From: Arthrobacter sp. zg-Y1110
Lineage (GTDB): Bacteria > Actinomycetota > Actinomycetes > Actinomycetales > Micrococcaceae
Direction: 5' to 3'
Assembly: GCF_025244865.1 (NCBI RefSeq)
Contig: NZ_CP104273.1
Location: 336,604-400,603 of the forward strand
Length of the DNA: 64,000 nucleotides
Made by a program: the position numbers and the translations under genes. The first letter of the stretch is position 1. Each line of letters opens with the position of its first letter. The notes beneath the pieces were generated by a model that was not told the origin of the DNA, made no database searches, and was given only the letters and a program-made list of their open reading frames with translations. Shown here in pieces: positions 58,831 to 64,000 of the stretch.

Positions 58831-58867
58831 GAAGCACCGCAGACCTGAAGAAGGACTGCGGTGCTTC
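58831..58867 (+). terminator. Hairpin terminator
   Basis: GAAGCACCGCAG and CTGCGGTGCTTC, 12-bp stem, 13-nt loop. Confidence 0.72.
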
Positions 58868-58889
58868 CCCGTTCAGGAAAGGACGAGCA

Positions 58890-59252
58890 ATGGCAGAAGC
58901 CAGGCAGGGCAGTGCGGAGGAGATGGTCCTCGCCGCCGTCGACGCCGTCGCGTCCGGGGACGGGCGGCAGATGGAAGCCGCCGTCATGCAGCTGGAGGAG
59001 ACCAGATCCGCCGTCGTCCTCACTGAGCTCTTCATTCTGATCCGGGGATACCTTGACTGCCCAGACCGGGATGAACTCCTCCGGGCAGCGCAGATGCCGG
59101 CCTCATGGGATGCTCCGTCAGCAGTAGGGGCGATCAGCAGATACGACATCCAGGGAACCGCCGACGCCCTCGAATCCGACAGGGCCTCGAAGCTGCTCGC
59201 ATCGCTGCTCAAGCTGGCCGCCGTCCTGAAGGAAGCCCGCGCCGGGCTTTAG
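58890..59252 (+). CDS. Tandem family D protein 1
   Basis: 120 aa. First of three tandem paralogues: helical core, LLRAAQMPASWDAPSAVGAISRYD, then a DALESDRASKLLASLLKLAAVLKEARAGL end. Divergent at its N-terminus from copies 2 and 3. Has AGGAAAGGA upstream. No recognised domain; the proteins look all-helical. Confidence 0.68.
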   Translation: MAEARQGSAEEMVLAAVDAVASGDGRQMEAAVMQLEETRSAVVLTELFILIRGYLDCPDRDELLRAAQMPASWDAPSAVGAISRYDIQGTADALESDRASKLLASLLKLAAVLKEARAGL

Positions 59253-59283
59253 CCGGAAAGCTCGTTCCCGTTTTTGCGCCGCC

Positions 59284-59310
59284 GGGCACTTCTGTATGTG
59301 CCCGGACAGC
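59284..59310 (+). promoter_or_regulatory. Conserved intergenic element TTCTGTATGTGCCCGGACA, copy 1
   Basis: Lies between family D genes 1 and 2; CCGGGCAC and GTGCCCGG form a stem around TTCTGTAT. The 19-nt core recurs before gene 3. Confidence 0.5.
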
Positions 59311-59335
59311 CCGGGCGCTGAGGAGAGGAGCAGCC

Positions 59336-59698
59336 ATGGCTGCAGCAAAACAGACCGAGATCCAGAAACGAACCACCAAGGCGGTGGACACTTTCAAATC
59401 CAACAAGCCGCTGAAGGTCATGCGGGCCATGCTCGGGCTGGGCAGGCTGGACCCGGCGGATGTCACCCAGGAGCTTCTCGTCCAGTGCAATGCCCTCCTG
59501 GAAGGCGTGGACTATGAAGCGTTCATCCGGGAAACCGACATCCCCAAGGAATGGGACGCAGCCGCTGTCCTGGAAGCAACCCTCCGCCGGGACACGACCG
59601 GGCTTACGGACGCCTTCAAGGTGGAGGGGGTATTCAACCTCAACAGCATGCTCATCGTGCTCGCATCTGAACTGAAGGAATACCGAGCCAAGCTGTAG
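59336..59698 (+). CDS. Tandem family D protein 2
   Basis: 120 aa (MAAAKQTEIQKRTTKAVDTF). Shares with copy 3 the MAAAKQ start, an ALLEGVDYEAFIRETDIPKEWDAAAVLEA region (I.GADRDALLAAADLPDAWEDPVKVLDA in copy 3) and the LASELKEYRAKL end. AGGAGAGGAG before the ATG. Confidence 0.7.
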   Translation: MAAAKQTEIQKRTTKAVDTFKSNKPLKVMRAMLGLGRLDPADVTQELLVQCNALLEGVDYEAFIRETDIPKEWDAAAVLEATLRRDTTGLTDAFKVEGVFNLNSMLIVLASELKEYRAKL

Positions 59699-59746
59699 CC
59701 GGCCAGTTCCTTCCCAAACCTTTCCTGTTTTTTGCGCAGCCGGCCC

Positions 59747-59765
59747 CTTCTGTATGTGCCCGGAC
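59747..59765 (+). promoter_or_regulatory. Conserved intergenic element, copy 2
   Basis: Identical 19-nt core TTCTGTATGTGCCCGGACA before family D gene 3; the left stem arm is degraded here (GGCCCC), so sequence rather than hairpin is conserved. Position within 2 nt. Confidence 0.45.
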
Positions 59766-59793
59766 AACCTGGGCACCAGCGATAGGAGCCGTC

Positions 59794-60165
59794 GTGGCAG
59801 CAGCGAAACAGGACAAGACCCGGGAACAGGTCACCAAGGCGATCGACGCCGTCGTAGCCAGGAAGGCCGTACGGTCGCTCATCGCGATCAATGCCCTGGC
59901 AAAGCACAATCCCAATACCGTCCTTGCGGAACTGAGCATCCAGGTCGATGAAATCATCGACGGCGCCGACCGGGACGCCCTCCTCGCTGCGGCGGATCTG
60001 CCCGATGCCTGGGAGGACCCGGTCAAGGTCCTGGACGCCGTCAATGCCAACGACCACGCAGAAATGTTCGAGGCCTTCAACATCGAGCCCGGGCACCCCG
60101 CAACCCTGTACTCATCACTGTTCACCCTGGCAGCAGCCCTGAAGACGGCCCGGGCGAAGCTCTGA
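59794..60165 (+). CDS. Tandem family D protein 3
   Basis: 123 aa from GTG 59794 (ATAGGAG upstream). Closest to copy 2; ends ALKTARAKL. The triplet probably arose by unequal crossing-over together with its intergenic element. Role unknown. Confidence 0.7.
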   Translation: MAAAKQDKTREQVTKAIDAVVARKAVRSLIAINALAKHNPNTVLAELSIQVDEIIDGADRDALLAAADLPDAWEDPVKVLDAVNANDHAEMFEAFNIEPGHPATLYSSLFTLAAALKTARAKL

Positions 60166-60191
60166 CCTGCAGGCTTCCACTTCCGCGGCCG

Positions 60192-60201
60192 GCCGCACAC
60201 A
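60192..60201 (+). promoter_or_regulatory. Class-2 CCGCACACA element
   Basis: GCCGCACACA, exactly 7 nt, ATG 60209. Confidence 0.55.
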
Positions 60202-60208
60202 GAGGGGT

Positions 60209-61078
60209 ATGACACTTCCCACCAGGCCCATCGCCCGCCAGCCCGAAGGCACGCCCGCCGGCGGCCAGTTCGCCACGTCCGCAAGGTCCGAGGCCGCAGG
60301 GGTTTCCCTCTCAGCGGCACCGACCAGCCTGCCTTCGGTTTACGACGGCATGGAAACGCCGTTCGGCCCGGCCCGGGTCCTCGAGCCCGACGCCGGCGAA
60401 GCCGTCTTCTTCACGACCGAAGGCAGCAACGCCGTCTGCATCCGGCTGCCTGAAGAGCAGAACGAGCTGGTCCGCGGTCCGAAACACCGGATGGACGGCT
60501 TCTACAACCTCTCCGACCCGGAAACCGCTGCAGCAGTCTGCATGGGGGAACCCTCCGCCATCGAAGGCTACGAACTCGCACTGGCCGACGCCACGCTGCA
60601 GGTCGCCGGCGAAATGAAGGACAGGACCCGTGCCACGCAGCTGCTCACCGAACGGCGCACCATGGCACGGGAGCGGACCGAGGCAATCCAGCGCGAACTG
60701 GAAGCAGCGCGCAACTACGAAAAGACCTGGGCAGCTTCCAATGCCGCCCTGACCGTCGCCAAGCGGATGCCGGACGCCACGGACGTCGACTACTACACGG
60801 ACATGCTGGGCAAGGTGCAGTCCCTGCGGATCAACCGCGGCCAGGAGGTCCTGACCGAGGTTGGACTCAACTCCCGCGGGACCTACTCCCGCAAGGGCGG
60901 CGAAATCAGGGGTCTGACCGCAGCCGTCCAGGCCGCACAGACCCTCAATGACGTCTACTCCAGCCAGATGCAGAACCAGGGCGCCGAGGTGGTGCGCAAC
61001 CGCGGGAACGGCGTCACGCACGTCCGTTTCGGGATCCGGGATGCCATCACCGAGGCTGCAGCAAGGATGACGGACTAG
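60209..61078 (+). CDS. GGQFA-tag protein with WAAS module
   Basis: 289 aa. Tag ARQPEGTPAGGQFATSARSE (residues 9-28), a middle domain, a coiled coil (TMARERTEAIQRELEAARNYE) leading into KTWAASNAALTVAKRMPDATDVDY, then a beta-rich part and NQGAEVVRNRGNGVTHVRFGIRDAITEAA, the same ending type as in the 16882 and 61152 proteins. Confidence 0.75.
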   Translation: MTLPTRPIARQPEGTPAGGQFATSARSEAAGVSLSAAPTSLPSVYDGMETPFGPARVLEPDAGEAVFFTTEGSNAVCIRLPEEQNELVRGPKHRMDGFYNLSDPETAAAVCMGEPSAIEGYELALADATLQVAGEMKDRTRATQLLTERRTMARERTEAIQRELEAARNYEKTWAASNAALTVAKRMPDATDVDYYTDMLGKVQSLRINRGQEVLTEVGLNSRGTYSRKGGEIRGLTAAVQAAQTLNDVYSSQMQNQGAEVVRNRGNGVTHVRFGIRDAITEAAARMTD

Positions 61079-61083
61079 CTGAC

Positions 61084-61120
61084 GCAGCGGGGGTGTGAAT
61101 TCCGGCCACTCCCCCGCTGC
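61084..61120 (+). terminator. Hairpin terminator
   Basis: GCAGCGGGGG and CCCCCGCTGC, 10-bp stem with 17-nt loop. Confidence 0.65.
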
Positions 61121-61134
61121 TGTTTCCGGCCGTT

Positions 61135-61144
61135 GCCGCACACA
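61135..61144 (+). promoter_or_regulatory. Class-2 CCGCACACA element
   Basis: GCCGCACACA, exactly 7 nt, ATG 61152. Confidence 0.55.
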
Positions 61145-61151
61145 GGCAGGC

Positions 61152-62201
61152 ATGACACTCCCACGTAACCCAAACCGTCAGCCCCAAGGGGTTCCAACCG
61201 GCGGCCAGTTCGCCACATCTACCCACGGCGAGCCCCAGGTCAACATCACCGCGGCCCGAGGCCAGCACGGAGCCGCCGAGATCAAAGAGGCCACGTCCAT
61301 ACTCAAGCAGCGCCGTGAAAATGCCTGGCCCGAGGCCGCCGCACGCTTCGACGAAGAAGAGGGCGCATGGGCTGCATCCAACGCCGCGGTAGCGGTGCGG
61401 GAAATGTATGAGGACGCAGCAGTCATCGAATACGACGTAGACAGCGACGGACGGATTGTTGAACTGGACGTTCTCGATAAGAACGGCCACACCATCGGGA
61501 CAACCTGGCGGACCGAACTCAGGAGGAGCAGTTCCAGGGAGTGGCTTGATGACCGGGTGAGCTCCCATCTTGACGGCAGGAACCTGAAAGATATGGCGAC
61601 TCAGGGCGCCGGGATCACGGACAAGGTCTTCACGACCATGCCTGACCTCGCGCCGGGCAAGACGGTCCGCCTCGAGCTCGACGACGTAATCATGAACGCA
61701 CACAACGTCCACACCGGCGGTAACCCGGCCTCCGGTCCGTTCAAGATCCAGGCAGCTTCGCAGGACCTGCAGCTCAGGCGCACCGATGCCTTCAACGACG
61801 CCAAGAAGCGCCATGTCCGGGACGAGCAGGAGTGGGCAGCCTCGCGTGCAGCGCTTAGCGCCAGGGAAATCTACCCTGAAGCCGATGAGATCGAATACGA
61901 CGCCACGAGCGAAGGCAGGATTACCGAGCTGGCCGTCATGCGCGGCGGCGAGCCCATCGGTGTCATTGCGCTCGACGCGGACGCCAGCAGCGCCCGCAAA
62001 CTGCGCGATAAGTCCGATTCGCTGCGGGGGCCGGTGCTTTTCACCCTCCAGGACGCGGGTCTTGAATCGGTGGAGGGTCAGGGTGCCGAGATCCAGGACG
62101 ATCTCTACGTCACCGAGGACGCTGGGGAACGCGGGAAAACCGTGCGGTTCAAGCTCGACGACGTCATCGTGAAGGCTGCGGACCGGGTCCGGGAGCAGTA
62201 G
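61152..62201 (+). CDS. GGQFA-tag protein with duplicated WAAS module
   Basis: 349 aa. Tag NRQPQGVPTGGQFATSTHGE, then two WAAS modules in a row: EGAWAASNAAVAVREMYEDAAVIEYDVDSDGRI..GAGITDKVF..GKTVRLELDDVI and QEWAASRAALSAREIYPEADEIEYDATSEGRI..GAEIQDDLY..GKTVRFKLDDVI (blocks separated by dots). Internal duplication is clear. Function unknown. Confidence 0.75.
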   Translation: MTLPRNPNRQPQGVPTGGQFATSTHGEPQVNITAARGQHGAAEIKEATSILKQRRENAWPEAAARFDEEEGAWAASNAAVAVREMYEDAAVIEYDVDSDGRIVELDVLDKNGHTIGTTWRTELRRSSSREWLDDRVSSHLDGRNLKDMATQGAGITDKVFTTMPDLAPGKTVRLELDDVIMNAHNVHTGGNPASGPFKIQAASQDLQLRRTDAFNDAKKRHVRDEQEWAASRAALSAREIYPEADEIEYDATSEGRITELAVMRGGEPIGVIALDADASSARKLRDKSDSLRGPVLFTLQDAGLESVEGQGAEIQDDLYVTEDAGERGKTVRFKLDDVIVKAADRVREQ

Positions 62202-62217
62202 CCGGACCCGAACAAGC

Positions 62218-62255
62218 GAAGAGGCGGTGCAGCTAAGCTGTACCGCCTCTTCTTT
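62218..62255. terminator. Bidirectional terminator
   Basis: GAAGAGGCGGT and ACCGCCTCTTC, 11-bp stem, between convergent genes ending at 62201 and 62261. Confidence 0.8.
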
Positions 62256-62260
62256 GTGTC

Positions 62261-63100
62261 CTACGGCCTCTTGGGGAACCGCGGAGGTATCTCCACGTCG
62301 CTGACGCCAAGGGTGGCAGTGTCCAGGGCAACGGTGTTCCCCTCCCCGCCGTCCATGTGCAGCACGTGGACCTCCGTCCGGGTAAACGGCAGCTGCTGGG
62401 TCCTTCGCTGGTGCCAGTGTCCGGAGAAGACCAGGGCCGGGTCGGTGTTCCGGACGGCGTCCCGGAGCAGCAGACGGCTGACGTAGGCCTCGCGCTCGAT
62501 GGCCTCAGGCAGATCGAACATCGTCTGCAGGTCGACGCCGGCCGGCACATCATGGGTCAGGAGCACATCGACCGGCTCATGCCCGAGAGCTGCGACGTCG
62601 TCCGCGGTCACCACTTCCTCGGGCCACCAGTCCTCGCCGATGGTCAGCCGCTGCTTGTTGATCGAGAAGGCGCCGCCCAGTCCTGCGAAGCGCACTCCCC
62701 CGAGGGTGAACCGGTGCCCGCGCGGAATGTACTTCAGGCGGTTGCTGACGATGCCGAAGCCGTCGCTGTCCCTGGGCAGGGCCCGAAGGCGGGGGTGGTT
62801 GTCGTGGTTTCCGTCGATGAAGAGCATCTGCATGGACAGCTGCTCCAGCGTGTCTGCCAGCCCTACGGTGAAGGTGTCGTGCCATTCGGCGCCGGGAATC
62901 ATCTCGCTGTCTTCATCCGACAGGGGGCCGTCCATCGCCGGCGGCCACAGAATCCGAAGGTCCCCTACATGCAGGACCGTGTCGATTCCTGCGCCGTGAA
63001 GGCGGTGCAGTGCGTGCTTCATCCATGCGGTGTTGCCGTGCCAGTCCCCCGCTATGCCGATGCTGGCCGGTGGTGCTGGAAGCTCGTTGTTGTTCTCCAT
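62261..63100 (-). CDS. Calcineurin-like metallophosphoesterase
   Basis: 279 aa from ATG 63100, fixed by a class-1 element. Metal motifs in order: GDWHGN (D19, H21), HVGD, GNHD, LLTHD and GHWH. Family members hydrolyse phosphodiesters (nucleic acids, cyclic nucleotides, Ap4A). The substrate is not visible in the sequence. No membrane segment. Confidence 0.88.
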   Translation of the reverse strand: MENNNELPAPPASIGIAGDWHGNTAWMKHALHRLHGAGIDTVLHVGDLRILWPPAMDGPLSDEDSEMIPGAEWHDTFTVGLADTLEQLSMQMLFIDGNHDNHPRLRALPRDSDGFGIVSNRLKYIPRGHRFTLGGVRFAGLGGAFSINKQRLTIGEDWWPEEVVTADDVAALGHEPVDVLLTHDVPAGVDLQTMFDLPEAIEREAYVSRLLLRDAVRNTDPALVFSGHWHQRRTQQLPFTRTEVHVLHMDGGEGNTVALDTATLGVSDVEIPPRFPKRP

Positions 63101-63106
63101 GCACAC

Positions 63107-63137
63107 TATGTGTGCGGCAAAGCCCTGTTCCCCCTGC
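63107..63137 (-). promoter_or_regulatory. Class-1 bipartite promoter element (minus strand)
   Basis: GCCGCACACATA, 6 nt to ATG 63100; -35-like GCAGGGG at the 12-nt distance is a weak match. Confidence 0.62.
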
Positions 63138-63292
63138 GGCGCTGTACGCCTTTCTAAGGGCTTATGTCCTCCAGAACGGACGGGAGCCCCAAAATTACGG
63201 AGAAGGGCTTCCACAGCCTTGTTACGGCCCGGAAATGACCGGCTGCGTTCCTGCCTGCCGATAAGGATGCACCCGCAGCGCGACTTTCCCTG

Positions 63293-63579
63293 TACGACTA
63301 ACAGAGTTCCAGACTTACGGACTAACAGAGTGTTGAACTAACAGAGTTACAGAGTGCCGAGCGTTGAGACTTGACCTGGGCCTGCAGGACTAACAGAGTC
63401 CCAGAGTTCCAGGCAGGGCCACTCCCCTGGCAGCCGAAATACGGGCCGCCCGGAAATCCCGGCTACCGACCAACCGGACCCCCTGGAACATCACCCCACG
63501 AACAGAGTCGCAGAGGCTGCAGTGGGCACTAACAGACTCCCGGACTAACAGACTGCCAGAGTCTGGCAGTAACGGACTT
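63293..63579. repeat. Interrupted octamer blocks
   Basis: Three blocks of 8-bp units, (A/C)C(A/G)GA(C/G)TN: 63293-63372 (about 10 units), 63385-63416 (4), 63524-63579 (7), separated by unrelated sequence and out of phase with each other. No gene here. Confidence 0.75.
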
Positions 63580-63697
63580 CCCGGCACTCAAAGTGATCCC
63601 CTTCCCCATCGACCAGGGAGTGCGGGGGTGGCAACGAGTCCTGGCAAGCGTTTCAGAGGCCAGGCACAGTGCACCACGGGCAACAGCCATGTCGCAG

Positions 63698-64000
63698 GGC
63701 AACTAACAGACTTGCGGACTAACAGACTTCCAGAGTCCGGCACTGACAGACCTCCGGACTACCAGAGTTTGGAGATCACAGACTTCCGGACTTACAGACT
63801 TCCGAGCTACCGGAGTAACAGAGTCGGCGACTAACAGACTTCCAGAGTCCGGCACTGACAGAGTTTGGAGATCACAGACTTCCGGACTTACAGACTTCCG
63901 AGCTACCGGAGTAACAGAGTCGGCGACTAACAGACTTCCGAACTCCCAGAGTCCGGCACTACCAGAGTTCGGAACTAACAGACTTCCAGAGTCACGTACC
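63698..64000. repeat. Phased 37-unit octamer array, candidate partition site
   Basis: 37 consecutive 8-bp units from 63698 to 63993 in perfect phase, e.g. ACAGACTT, CCAGAGTC, CGGCACTG, ACAGACCT, CCGGACTA. A 74-bp stretch at 63770 repeats at 63866, an offset of 12 units. Each unit centres on GACT or GAGT. The array reaches the window end. Confidence 0.82.

Noticed and set aside
63293..64000. CRISPR array
   Set aside because: Units are only 8 bp, contiguous and degenerate, with no spacers and no cas genes.
1..64000. Complete phage genome
   Set aside because: Several phage-style genes occur (ligase, clamp-like protein, Ead/Ea22, LPxGS modules), but no terminase, portal, capsid or tail gene was recognised, while a DNA-transfer block is present. 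A phage-plasmid with structural genes outside the window cannot be excluded.

Overview
The window is GC-rich DNA in which small genes are tightly packed with ATGA/GTGA overlaps and many GTG/TTG starts. It looks like an accessory replicon (large conjugative plasmid or phage-plasmid) of a high-GC actinobacterium, probably near Arthrobacter/Micrococcaceae. That placement is inferred from codon use and protein style; no rRNA, tRNA or host housekeeping locus is present. No capsid, terminase, tail, CRISPR or transposase gene was seen.

Layout. 1-24.9 kb: about 50 mostly unknown small genes on the + strand in short operons, with an oligoribonuclease-like exonuclease (0.3 kb), an ATP-grasp protein (2.1 kb), two helicase-associated-repeat proteins (4.1 and 7.3 kb), a putative PD-(D/E)XK nuclease (15.7 kb), a clamp-like protein (17.9 kb), an RpoD-type sigma factor (18.7 kb) and pilin-like two-helix membrane proteins (23.7-24.6 kb). 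25.2 kb: ATP-dependent DNA ligase. 27.3-29.8 kb: a minus-strand operon. 30-43.3 kb: more paralogous small genes, a LysM/CAP lipoprotein, an HD-domain protein, and a ribbon-helix-helix-like gene beside a Panacea-domain gene. 43.3-44.9 kb: 1.6 kb non-coding region. 44.9-55.5 kb: DNA-transfer block (VirD4/TraG-like ATPase, replication-relaxation protein, NERD protein, giant FtsK/HAD fusion, DUF457-type membrane protein). 55.5-63.1 kb: deoxyribonucleotidase, an AT-rich dyad region, genes with a shared RQPEG..GGQFA N-terminal tag, a tandem gene triplet, and a metallophosphoesterase. 63.3-64.0 kb: phased octamer repeats that run off the window end.

Main discovery. At least 31 genes or operons are preceded by one strict bipartite element, consensus GG(G/T)(G/C)AGA, exactly 12 nt, then (T/G)CCGCACACATA. 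In 19 cases the start codon lies exactly 6 nt after this element, the spacing expected for leaderless transcripts. Four genes have it on the minus strand in the matching orientation. The replicon's own sigma-factor gene has the element, so I propose a self-contained, autoregulated sigma regulon covering most of the accessory operons. A variant lacking the final TA (GCCGCACACA, 7 nt, ATG) precedes four of the six GGQFA-tag genes. The transfer genes instead carry a CATG-dyad element at their starts.

Second discovery. The last 0.7 kb holds tandem 8-bp units (consensus (A/C)C(A/G)GA(C/G)TN), up to 37 in unbroken phase. A short copy of the array lies upstream of the ribbon-helix-helix-like gene at 42 kb. 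This resembles the 8-bp-spaced tetramer boxes bound by ParG-type partition proteins, so it is a candidate centromere and operator pair.
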